NCBI GenBank assembly: GCA_023213395.1
Contig: CM041465.1
Span: 74,407,741-74,471,740, forward strand
Length of the DNA: 64,000 nucleotides
Source of the DNA: Cycas panzhihuaensis
Taxonomy: Eukaryota; Cycadophyta
Direction: 5' to 3'
Shown here piece after piece: positions 21,858 to 31,625 of this stretch. The notes under the pieces were generated by a model that saw only the letters and a list, made by a program, of their open reading frames with translations, had not been told where the DNA came from and ran no database searches. The translations under genes were made by a program, and so were the position numbers. Each line of letters starts with the position of its first letter. The first letter of the stretch is position 1.

Positions 21858-22562
21858 TCTGGATACAAAAATCAGACTACAAACATCCTAGGCCATATAA
21901 TGGTGTAGATTTCTGTATGGTATGAAAAGTATATAGATGGTTTCAAACTATACCTCAAAAGAAAGCTGGTGATGAGGGGATTCCAAATATGAAATTATTT
22001 TTTTAAGATAGTCCCTAGTTTAGGAGAAAATTTGCCTAAAAAGAAACCCTGGCAGTTAGTTTTTTTTTTAGAAAAATACTTATAACAATCAAATACTCCT
22101 TTAAATTGGTTAAGACCAGTCACAATGGATCCATACAGAGTATACAGAGAATCTATAAATGTTTTCAGAGAGAAAATTGAGAGAAAAATGATGATTTTAG
22201 GTACCTGTATCTTTAGACCCGCAAACTTCTAAAAAATAGGTAAAACCCCTTCAAAATAGCTTCTAATGACTTTGCACCAGTAGAAAAATATGACAAGGAT
22301 AGTCTGATCTACCTTCTAGCCAAATTTTAGATTATTTTGAGCACTTTGATTTTTCATTCATATAGGTTTGTACGGTTCTGTACTATGTCCATACATAGTT
22401 AGATTTCTTCTCTTCTTTGCTTTGATTCTAGCCCAGGTTTCAGATGCCTCCTTCCTATCTTTTGGACTTCTTCAGTCTTCCACATAGTTGCTCTACCTCT
22501 ATCTTTCTTGAACATGACTTGAATCACTGGCACAACCCTCTCTCAATCAGACATGATGACCT
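21858..22562. other. Leader between gag and primer-binding site of element B
   Basis: About 700 bp of non-coding sequence on the element's 5' side. No frame or repeat is evident. Long leaders are common in copia elements. Confidence 0.5.
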
Positions 22563-22574
22563 ACTTTGATACCA
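22563..22574 (-). promoter_or_regulatory. Primer-binding site of element B
   Basis: On the - strand TGGTATCAAAGT directly follows the LTR's terminal CA. It is complementary to the 3' end of initiator tRNA-Met apart from one or two changes (usual TGGTATCAGAGC). Confidence 0.7.
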
Positions 22575-22679
22575 TGTTAGAATTTTAAGATACAAGTGAA
22601 TAGAAATTGAATACTTCATTGCTTATTGATGATCATGATAGAGATTTATACAAGTCAAAGTTGTAACTCCTTTGGAACT
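22575..22679 (-). repeat. 5' LTR of element B, inner half
   Basis: Aligns with 17564-17668. It ends at GAACT (22675-22679), the target duplication of element C, and its continuation is at 39240. Confidence 0.85.
22675..22679. repeat. Target-site duplication GAACT of element C, left copy
   Basis: Identical to 39235-39239. It is part of the element B LTR sequence in both places. Confidence 0.85.
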
Positions 22680-25266
22680 TAGACGTGCATCTATAAGATA
22701 GCTACCTAACTAATAGGTGTGGTGAGAGTGGGTGGTGATATAACTGAAGGTGAAACCTATGAGGAAAGTAATTACCATGCAGAGCACCCCGTGCGCCGGA
22801 GCGCGAGTTCAGGATCTGCAATGGAACATGGCTACTAACAAGTGATCCCCCACCACTTCGAACAAAGGGTGAAGGTGCGTAGGGCAAACATGGGTTGACC
22901 TAGGGACAGGATCCTCCCACCCTTGGGTGGTCGGAAGGGGAAGGAGAAGATCCAAGGGAAATAGATCAAGAGTGTGCCTAAGCAAGCTAACCGGGTACGC
23001 AAGCAATGCGGGAGGTAAGAAACTTGTGCGGCTAAGAGGAGAGGAGGAAAGGTAGAGAAGGGGGGTTCCTATAACCTTTCCTATAGATGGCAAAGATGCG
23101 TATAATAAAACAGATGAAACATAATCAAATTCAAGACCAAATTTCCCTTTTATTTTCCAATGTGTTAATTACTAAGAAGAAACCAAAAGGAAAAAAATGG
23201 TAGCAAGGTAGAGTAAGATGTGTACCTGGACCGAGGGCGTGCATGATGAAGGCCTTCTCGAGGGGCACCGAGCTACTCCACATGGCGCGTTGGATGCGGG
23301 ATATTGCAGCGGATTGAAAAGGGGCTCCCTTACCTTCCCCGAAAAAAATACCAAATACGATGCCAAGGAGAGAAAGGAAGCAAATGCTAGTAAATGAAGA
23401 AGTGTGAAAGTACAATGTACGTGAGGGTACTTACTGACAACGGGGCTAATGGACAATATCCTCCATGCTCCCCAAGTACCTACAAGTAATGGCAACCTCT
23501 CCCTTCCCGGAGGAAGGATACTAACATGCAATACAAGATTCTAACAATATATGTCTAAATAGTGCAAATATGAATCTAAATACGCATGTGTTAGTATCAA
23601 TCCAACGATGAAAGTACGCAAAAGAGAGTAACTAAAGTAAAGGTAAATGGTCGGTAAGCCTTGGAGTGGCGCACCTCCCGCAAATGATGCCCTAACCTCC
23701 CCCCAAAAGCCACAAGGCAGCGAGGGCAAGGCTAAGAGCAAGGGTTGGAAATGGCAACAAGGAGGCAAAGAGGGGCCAAGGAAAACCTACGGCGAACCGA
23801 GATGCTATGAGGAGCAAGCCAGGCAGCTGGGAAGAAAGTTAGGCAAAGACTAGCGGTTGGGACTTATGTAAGTTGCCCAAACCTGAACAAAGGCCCTCAA
23901 ATTAGTGCTACAACTTGTGACAGTGCTGGTTTCAGCAGCCAAAAGAGGGCCAACAAACCTTTGTTTGTGTGCCAAGGATAATACGAGGCGAGAGGGAGGA
24001 TTTGGGGGGCTTTGAGCCGCTTAGGGAGCGTGGAAGGTGGTGCGGAATCCACCCAGCTCCTTCCCAAAGCCTATGCCAACCCTCAAGGCCACTGCCTTGA
24101 GCAGTAAATGCAGGCAAGAGGCACAAAGATAGTGGAAAAATAGCCCACTAAAAGGAAAAGAACCAAACTCACAAGGACAAGCAAGGAGCAAGCAAGATGG
24201 AGCATTAATATCACAAGAAAAACAATGTAAATCAAGAAATACCTGAGTGAGGGAGGTAAGAGACTTACCTCAGCCAAAGAGCAGTGAAGAGGGGCTGAGA
24301 AATCAGCCCAGATCTAGAGTGCAGCAGGTTTGGGGTCCTGCTTAGGAGGTTGGAAGGGAAACACCTGCACTTGGAGCACTTGTGGACTGCCTGGGCAAAG
24401 ATCTACTGGAACCTCTCCAAGGGGCCCTCTCTAAGGTGCATGAGGGGCTGGGAGAATGTCCTAGCCACACCAAAGGAGAGCAGGCAATCAGAGGAGAGAT
24501 GCAGGTCCTGTGATAGCAGCAGAACAGTAGGGAAGAGCAGAGCACAACCATGTTTCCTTGAGGAACAATTCAAGAATGAGCCAAAAAAGTTCTAAAAATG
24601 AGTAATTCATGCCTTAAATAGCCAACCTAAACCCTAAAGCGAGCGATTAGGGCACGGCTGGGAGAGAGTCAAGTCGCAAGCCATGCGGTAGTTTCGTAAT
24701 AAATGCGAAATTGCCACGGCATATTTTAAAAAAATAAATTAAAACAGTCATCCTACCGCAAACTCGCAGCACTGTGAATATTACGGCATGCGAATATTCC
24801 GACGGTACCACGAAAATTCCAGCGGTACGAACCCATAGGCAAAAATAGGCTCGGGGCAGATGACAAAAAGGGCCAATGGAGGGCTGAGATGCCTACCCGG
24901 GGGCAAACAAGCCAACAAACGGGTCCAACAGAGCAAAAGTAGGGCTCGAATAGAGTGGCAAGTTGACCAAAAGATGATGGGTCATCACACAGGCAGAGGT
25001 GGCGCAAACCTAGTGGATCTTGAAGTGAGGAGGGCAAATGCGGGAAGTGAAGTGGCCACCAGGGTGCCACACTCACTAGGAGTGTGCCCCTACTATAGTC
25101 GTCATAGGCTAAAATAAGTGTGGACGACGACAAAGTCGCCCACAAAGCCACACACATGCAGACATGCAAGCAAACACTCATCAAATGAAAGCGATGACAA
25201 GGTGAGAAACATACCTGCACTTACTTGAGTCAGTGATTCTGTATCTATTCCCAGAAGCTGGAAACA
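22680..25266 (-). repeat. 3' LTR of element C
   Basis: Begins TAGACGTGC (TG decayed to TA) and ends GGAAACA, matching 36656-39234 along its length. A TATA-like CTATTTAAGG on the - strand lies at 24612-24621. The many open frames within it have no family resemblance and match between the two LTRs simply because the DNA does. Confidence 0.9.
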
Positions 25267-25284
25267 CTGCCCCCTTGGCAGCAG
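25267..25284 (-). promoter_or_regulatory. Polypurine tract of element C
   Basis: On the - strand CTGCCAAGGGGGCAG directly precedes TGTTTCC, the LTR start. Confidence 0.75.
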
Positions 25285-25677
25285 AGCCTTGCCGCTCGGA
25301 AGCCTGGTGCGATGGTGAATACTGGCAACACAACTGTCAGTAGCACATGTGTATATAGATATATCAATCAAGATCATAACAGTAGGCAAGGGTGCCGACG
25401 AGTGTCATGGCAGAACGCGTGGATACGAAAGCGGTGGTGGAGACAACATAGGGGCTACCTGTGAGCCACCTAAGAACCAATTGGAAGAATGAGACTAGTG
25501 AGGGGGGTTGCCCCCACCACAAAGGATGCAAAGGAGCATGCATAACCAAGTAAAGAGTAAGCAAAGAGTAGGTACCATAGTTTTACCTCATTAGTAACCA
25601 AGTTTCGAAGATACGAACGGATCGCAAAGCAAAGTGAGATGACCTAGGTCTTGGGCGATAGGAGGGCCAGGCAAGCC
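25285..25677 (-). other. Non-coding stretch between the additional RNase H and the polypurine tract
   Basis: No coding similarity. On the - strand it would be the 3' untranslated part of the additional RNase H transcript. Confidence 0.5.
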
Positions 25678-26145
25678 TTAGGGATGGTCAGTAAGGAGAG
25701 GAAGGCGGCGCTCAAGGATGAGGCGAACGAGACTATCTGCCTTAGTGTTGAGGGCCTGAGGGATATGCTGGATATCGATAGAAGAGAAATGGGCCAGGAG
25801 AGATCTGGCAGCATAAGCAAGAGTCCTCAAGTGAGGGCATCGCACCTGGTAAACCTGGGTGAGATGAGACACCACGACTTGAGAGTCGCAAAGCAAAATA
25901 ATGGATCCGTGATGGAAATAAAGGGCATCAGTAAGGGCTTCAATAACAGCTATATATTTAGCTTCGTTGTTGGTAGCCTCTAGAAGGAAGATCCCAGAGC
26001 GGAGGAGATCATGTCCAGAAGGGCTGCGGAGGATCCATGCAGCGGCAGAGGGTCCAGGATTACCGCGGCTTCTACCGTCAGTAAAGATGTAGATGGACAT
26101 AGGTGACATAAAATCTAAGCAGTTAATGGGTGATGAGAACAACAC
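25678..26145 (-). CDS. Additional RNase H (archaeal/plant type) of element C
   Basis: A 155-residue frame with no stop. Catalytic residues expected of RNase H type I are all present: Asp23 (YIFTDGRSRGNPGP), Glu61 (ATNNEAKY), Asp87 (LLCDSQVV) and Asp137 (LNTKADSL). The D-G-x-x-x-G-N-P-G-P opening is typical of the archaeal-like class that Tat elements are known to have acquired in addition to their ordinary RNase H. It would degrade RNA in RNA/DNA hybrids during reverse transcription. It is separated from pol by the antisense PMD gene and lies next to the 3' LTR. A pyrimidine-rich stretch ending in AG just upstream (- strand, 26113-26150) could act as a splice acceptor. The true N-terminus may be Met13 or Met16. 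Confidence 0.8.
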   Translation of the reverse strand: MLFSSPINCLDFMSPMSIYIFTDGRSRGNPGPSAAAWILRSPSGHDLLRSGIFLLEATNNEAKYIAVIEALTDALYFHHGSIILLCDSQVVVSHLTQVYQVRCPHLRTLAYAARSLLAHFSSIDIQHIPQALNTKADSLVRLILERRLPLLTDHP

Positions 26146-26607
26146 TCAAAAAGCAAGCAAAATGTGGCCGTGAAGGGTAGGAGGACCTAGCAATGAGGTT
26201 ACCCAGGGCGAGAGCAAGCAATCCGATCACCGGCAGAGAGTGGTCGAAAGGAAAAGCCTCCTGGGATGCCAAAAGGTCGATTTAGGAAGCGAAACATGCC
26301 CCCAGGTGGGGGACATTCCCTTTGGGGACCCCAAGAGCGAGAAAGGGCCGTGGAAATGAGTCTAGGGTGACGAAACGAGCCAAACGAGTATAAACTCGAG
26401 CAGGTGCGGGAGTAGCGCGCAAAATGATGCAGAAGGGCCCTAGCAAAAGCGCGATAATGAGATACCATAAATGCCCTTGCAAGGGAGGGCAGAAAGGATC
26501 TCAGTACAGCACAATTGGCGACAAGGCCAGAAGGCAACGGTGATCAGGACAACGAGACGGTCCCAACGACTGTCGCAAGACCAAAAATGGAGGAAGTTCC
26601 CGTTGGG

Positions 26608-26621
26608 GCCCCCGCCTATAT
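26608..26621 (+). promoter_or_regulatory. TATA box of the antisense PMD gene in element C
   Basis: CGCCTATATAAGGA on the + strand is a near-ideal plant TATA box. It lies about 650 bp before the first PMD exon that I can translate. It is followed after 70 bp by ATG at 26691 with a short open frame (23 codons) that could be a first exon or an upstream frame. Element A has a TATA box in the equivalent place. Confidence 0.55.
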
Positions 26622-27017
26622 AAGGAAATTGACGGGAAAATGGATTCATTTTCACCTCTTATCAGAAAACCAAAGCCATTTCCTTATGCAATGAGCACCG
26701 CCCAACTTTGGAGGCACAGAGGAGATCGCATCACGATCGGAGGGCAGAGAGAGCCAGCGTGACCGACCGGATGACATGGCGGTGGCGAGACCAGATCCAA
26801 TGAGTGGATATCACTAAACCCAACCTATCTCGAAGTTCAAAGTTTGTTGGTTTTTCAAGGTTTTTGCATGATTTTAGTACCCCTTATGGGCAAGGAGAGG
26901 CCTCTCGGAGTCTGAATCAGACCCAGAAAGAGGCGGAGGACCTGGGCATTAGGGAGCCCTGGTCCCGGTGGGCCCCACGGGGTCCACTAGAAAAATTTTG
27001 GGTTTTTCAGGGCGGAA

Positions 27018-27140
27018 ATCCCCCCTTTTGGGGGATCGTTGTTCGTACCACGGTAATGATCGCGGTGCCGCTATCATTACCGCGGGGCCTACGATCGCCA
27101 CGGGACCCGTGCCAAACCTAGCGGTACCGCTAAGTTTGGC
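27018..27140. repeat. Cluster of four hairpins (near-perfect palindromes)
   Basis: Four inverted repeats follow one another: ATCCCCC/GGGGGAT with a 5-base loop (27018-27037); CGGTAATGAT...ATCATTACCG with an inner GCGG/CCGC stem (27051-27082); CACGGG-A-CCCGTG (27099-27111); and a 30 bp palindrome with 15-base arms and one mismatch (27111-27140). They lie between the PMD TATA box and the first recognisable PMD exon, probably in its first intron or leader. In the element's own RNA they would lie in the 3' part. No other interval that I examined has such a cluster. Confidence 0.7.
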
Positions 27141-27270
27141 GTGCACGGCGTAAAGGCAGAAAAATAGACATGAGGGCCAGAAGAGCCCCAAATCTCGGGC
27201 AGAGAGAGATTTGAGAGAGAGAGGGATAGTAGTAACTAACATGGGACTGACTTGAGTTGTTTTTGGTGTA

Positions 27271-29181
27271 AACAGGCTGTCCTCGTGGTAGATAACCGCG
27301 AGAACGTAGGTATGGCTATGCTGAGCTACATGGAGATGGCATCGCAGGAGGATAGGGAGATCCTACAGAGATGTGGCCTGTACAAGGCCCTCAAGACACC
27401 TCAGTACACATCAGATCAGAGACTGTTGGTTGATATAGTGTCCCGTTGGGACAGGAGGAGACATGTGTTCTACCTACCGCAGGTAGGTGATATGACAGTC
27501 ACGCCCAGAGATATCCAAATGGATCTCGGGAGTTCACGACATGGAGGCCGGTGAGACTAGGGACGCTGCCCAACACTGAGGTAGCACACAGGGAGGCAGC
27601 CCTGTTCTACACAGGAGCTGGCAAATGGGAGCAGAGGGGAGCCCCTCCGCAAGATCGATGTCAGGGATTCCTCGAGTGAGGAAACTGGTTATATTATGCA
27701 TTCTGTTCTGGATTTCCTGGAAACAGAACTATAGGGAGGTACCAGGCGGGTGGATGGATGCAGTTCGCTGCTGCGAAGCCGGCGAGAGGATGGGTCAGTA
27801 CCGATGGCATGAACCTCATCGCCTAGTTGGATACTATCAAGACAACCGGCAGAGTTGGATTATCGTATAGCACATTGTTACAATGTTGGTTCTTCGATCA
27901 CTTCGCGGCAGTGGCACCAGTGGGGGGACCACACTCCATTACACAGCAGGCCCCGATGGTCCACAGGTGGCAGACGAGACTAAGGGGGACAGAGGACAGG
28001 GCCCATATCCGGTGATCAGTGGAGGCCACGTCACTAGACCTCCTCACCCTCCTAGACTACATAGCAGAGCCCTATAGGACGGTGAGGTGGGATAGCGACG
28101 ATGAGGCAGGCGAAGCAGGAGTGCCCGTAGGTGACGACGGCGGAGATGATGGGGATGATGGAGATGATGGGGCCAGCCCGTCACGACTTGCAGGGGAGGC
28201 AGGTCCCTCAGGGACAGTAGGAGATGCAGAGGATCCATCCGGAGCTGCCGGAGGAGAGGCAGGATCGTCTGGAGCACAGGGCGAGGTCAAGGGACCTATG
28301 ACTAGGGCCCGCAGGCTGCGGATCGTGATGGGATCCGGGGGGACGAGAGCTGGGCCCACCCCTGCGAGGAGAGAGGCCCAGGCAGAGGAGGTGCCAGAGG
28401 ACGAGGCACCCGCAGCTGGCGGAGAGCCAAGAGGGGAGGATACTGCGTGACCAGAGGAGCCGACGACCACAGCAGGTGAGACCTAACCCTTTCCAGAGTT
28501 GTTTGGCATCCAGATAGATGTTTGATTTGATTTGATCATGGTATATGGTGAGATGTAAATTGACACATGGCATGTTGTATTGGCAGGTGCAACAGAGATC
28601 TAGAGATTGGTAGAGGCTGTGGTGAGGGAGATATTCCCTCAGGTGTACGCAGAGGGGCAACCACTCATCCAGGCAGGTGACGAGCCTAGAGCGGCAGGTG
28701 CCCACAGAGAGGCATTCACCCCGTTGGTAAGGGTGAGGGACATATGGGCTGCCGAGTCCCAAGAGCATGTGGCATCCCGGGGACGACTGCAGTAGGAGAG
28801 AGATGACACGAGACACGAGAGAGATGAGCTACGCGGACGGGTACAGGCTCTAGAGGCACGGGGCGGAGCAGATGGAGATGCCGAGAGTAGAACCCAGCTG
28901 GCAGTGCTCATAGAGCATCTCAGGGGGACAGAGGAAGCACTCCGAGGAGAGCGGGATCGTATCCAGGCTAGATACGATCAGCTGGTAGCACAGATGGTAT
29001 CAAGGTCAAGCCGGAGCAGGACATGTACCCACACGGCGGTAACGACCCCGAGACGGCCGAGAGACGAGGAGAGCGATGCAGGCAGCTCGCAGAGGCCCAG
29101 GAGGAGCCTCAGAGGCATGTGGTCCCCAGGAGAGGGATCACAGAGACCAAGAGATGGCACCCGTGAGGCGGGGCAATGAGT
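27271..29181 (+). pseudogene. Antisense plant mobile domain (PMD) gene of element C
   Basis: After a likely splice acceptor (TAAACAG at 27264-27270) the frame reads QEDREILQRCGLYK, IVSRWDRRRHVFYLP and VGDMTVTPRDI, the PMD core (W-x-x-x-x-H-T-F-x-L-x-x-G-E-M-T-x-T-x-x-D-V). After one frameshift near 27530 it continues RPVRLGTLPNTEVAHREAAL and LLQCWFFDHFAAVAP, matching the later PMD L-L-Q-x-W-x-x-E-H-F-x-x-x-P block. The acidic DDGGDDGDDGDDG segment follows, then an intron at 28476-28586, a coiled-coil region (RDELRGRVQALEAR, IQARYDQLVAQ) and an Arg/Ser-rich tail. The six or so in-frame stops all look like single C-to-T changes of CAG, CGA or CAA, or of TGG through the other strand. The gene runs opposite to the element and converges on integrase. 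PMD proteins of the MAIN/MAIL1 type act in transposon silencing and gene expression; the role here is unknown. Confidence 0.8.
28476..28586 (+). other. Intron in the antisense PMD gene
   Basis: GTGAGACC at the 5' end and TTGGCAG at the 3' end, 111 bp, AT-rich in a GC-rich gene. Joining the flanks keeps one reading frame, interrupted only by TGA at 28448 (CGA before) and TAG at 28601 (CAG before). The intron is spliced in the + direction, so it is not an intron of the retroelement RNA. Confidence 0.65.
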
Positions 29182-29829
29182 AGGATATGTACATATGGTT
29201 TAATAGGGAAAGCAGCCTCCGTGGGGTCATATATAGGATCGTATGGTTGTACCGCATGAGGACAAGCTTCTAGGATGTATGATGTGACATGGTTTTTGGA
29301 TGTGTATATATATATATATGGGGTAATTGGAACCCCGTTTAGATATGAGATGCTGTGTATGATGTATCATGTGTGGATGACATGTATGGTTATTTTGTGT
29401 GTTGTGAATGTTATGTTGTGGATGTTTTTATGTTATGAATATTTTATGTTATGGATATGTTTCCTTCCATGTATGGCTATACGTCTAACAGGAGCACACA
29501 CACACGTCGTGAGTGGAACGATAGAGAGGTGTGAGGTTAGAGGATAGAGCAGCATACACGTCTACGAAAGAGCATAGCGGATTATGCGAAGGAAACGACA
29601 AACAGGGAGAGGAGCGACGATGCTCCCAAGCGTCCTCCTGATTGGGGAATGCTCAAGCAAGACGACAAGAGTTCCCAAGAGGATACGGGAACACAGGTTC
29701 CACAGAAGGAACCAGAAAGAGGGAGAAAGACCCATCTTAAATTGCCATTCTACCCGTGGTTGGGAAGAATGGGGACAACCTAAGATGGTAGTTTAGGCTC
29801 ATTTCGGAGCAGGGCGAAGAGATCACCGA
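29182..29829. other. Convergent intergenic stretch between PMD and integrase 3' ends in element C
   Basis: Contains a short (TA)n run near 29304-29319 and T/G-rich sequence, with no coding similarity. The two converging transcripts would both terminate or overlap here. Confidence 0.5.
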
Positions 29830-30905
29830 GAGATCACACATAAAACTTCTTAAGGAACTTTCCATTAACAGCTTTCTCAAATTCAAGCCCTTCTAGGGTG
29901 GCTATCCTGTAGGCACCATTATCGAGGGATTCGATAATGACGAAAGGACCAACCCATCAGGGTTTGAACTTGGTTAAATGGTCATGGAGATACTCGAGCT
30001 TGAGGACATAGTCCCCAGGAAACAAAGGGCAGGAATGAAGGTGTTTATCGTAGGCCCTTTGTGAGTGGGATTTGGATGCTAGGTTAGCCTGATAGGCGAC
30101 TAAGCGTCTCTCATCCAAAGCTTTGAGGTCCAGCAGACGAGCCTGACAGATTGACTCTTCATCGATGAAACCTCGAAGGGAGACTCACAAGGAAGGAATC
30201 TCCACCTCCAGCAGGAGTACCGCCTCAATACTGTAGACCAGAAAGAATGGGGTCATTCCTGTGGCGGAACAGATGGAGGTGCGGTAAGCCCACAAGGCGG
30301 AGGGCAACTGAAGGTGCCAATCCTTTTGGGATTGGGCAACAGTTTTCTTGAGAATGTTGAAAAGAGTCTTATTGAAAGACTCTACTTGGCCATTTGCCTG
30401 GGGGTAGTAAGGGGAGGAAGTCTTGTGAGAAATTTTGAACTTCTCACAAAGCTCATCCATCTCCTTATTACAGAAAGGAGTTCCATTGTCAGTGATTAGG
30501 ACGTCCAGAATTCCAAAATGGCAAATGATGTGCTGGTAAACGAACGTGGCGATCGTTTTACCAGGGGTAGTGATTAAGGGAATGGCCTCCACCCATTTGG
30601 TAAAATACTCCATGGCAGTCAAGATAAAATTGTCTTTGTGGCGGACGAAGGTGGGGAGATAGCCCCAATGAGGTCTAGTCCCCACTGAGCGAAGGGCCAT
30701 GGCGAAACAATGGGATGCAGGAGCTCAGAAGGCACATCGGAAATGTTGGCGTGTTCCTGACACCGCTGACATTTCAGAGCAAAGGCATGAGCGTCCTTAA
30801 AAAGGGACGGCCAAAAATAGCCCATGCGGAGGATCCTCTAAGCCATAGACTGGCCACCAAAGTGACCTCCGCAAATGCCGTGGTGGCATTCGCGAAGTAC
30901 CTAGT
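29830..30905 (-). pseudogene. Integrase of element C
   Basis: The N-terminal zinc site reads ECHHGICGGHFGG and CQRCQEH. The core has WGLDLIG (Asp), VLITDNGTPF (Asp) and QANGQVESFNKTL (Glu), so all three catalytic acids remain. The C-terminal part reads GDYVLKLEYLHDH and ends FLKKFYV. A TAG at the start of one segment, a frameshift near 30.7 kb and TAG/TGA stops in the C-terminal part break it. It would insert the cDNA into chromosomal DNA. The PMD gene converges on its 3' end. Confidence 0.85.
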
Positions 30906-31625
30906 CAGCTTCATCAGTAGTGACGCAGCGGAGGAGGATCCCATCGAAGGACCTCTTGTACAATACCTCATCCACGAGGAGGTATTGCCTGGCAGAAGTC
31001 TGAATACGAGATCTAACTTTACTACTAGCGTCGTATTCTGGCCGTGTAAGATACCGCACTATGTCACCGTACCACTCATTGTCGATGAGCAGATGGGAAG
31101 AGGCTCCCTGAATCGTCAAGATAGATTCATTGGGAAGAGAGTCATCAATAGGAGCACCAAAGGAGTTAGGGATAGGGGCGTCCGCAAGTTGCTCGGCCAC
31201 TATCATTCCCTTCTTTGACTTCCAGTTAACGATATGGAGGTCGAATTCTTGGAGTAAGATGGCCCAACGACCAGCCCTACCCATCAAATCTGAATGAGTT
31301 AGTAAGTATCGCAAGGGATTAGATTGAACGATCACCTTGGTGGTATTGCTGAGCAAGTAGTGCCTGAACTTCTTGGTCACATGGACCAAGGAGAGGCACT
31401 CCTTCTCGGCGGGAGAATAGTTAAGCTCAGCAGCCACGAGAGTGCGATTGATGAAATATATAGCTCTCTCAGTTCCTGAGTCATCCTCTTGAGCTAGCAT
31501 AGTGCCCAAGGATCTGGGCGATTCTTTGAGGTGCAGGGATGAAGGGCCTATCGAATCGGGGAGGTGCCAATGTAGGAGTGGAAGCTAGGGCTTCCTTGAG
31601 TCCTTCGAAGGCCTTTTGGGTCTTG
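30906..31625 (-). pseudogene. Ordinary (gypsy) RNase H of element C with Asn at the third catalytic position
   Basis: The frame reads GTMLAQEDDSG, IYFINRTLV, PAEKECLSLV (Glu kept), IVQSNPLRYLL and ADAPI. S-N-P replaces the usual D of the T/S-D motif, as in element A. The opening segment near 31.55 kb is frameshifted. Loss of catalytic residues in this domain is known for Tat elements that gained a second RNase H. Confidence 0.7.

Noticed and set aside
22702-25564. Many open frames on both strands in the left LTR of element C, repeated in the right LTR
   Set aside because: They mirror each other because the DNA is duplicated. None has a recognisable domain, and the LTR is GC-richer, which lengthens chance frames.
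26199-26655. Overlapping - strand frames between the additional RNase H and the antisense TATA box
   Set aside because: No similarity to any domain; probably promoter or leader sequence with high GC.
28044-28816. Long - strand frames opposite the PMD exon
   Set aside because: They are complements of a GC-rich repetitive coding stretch; the + frame has splice support and family similarity.
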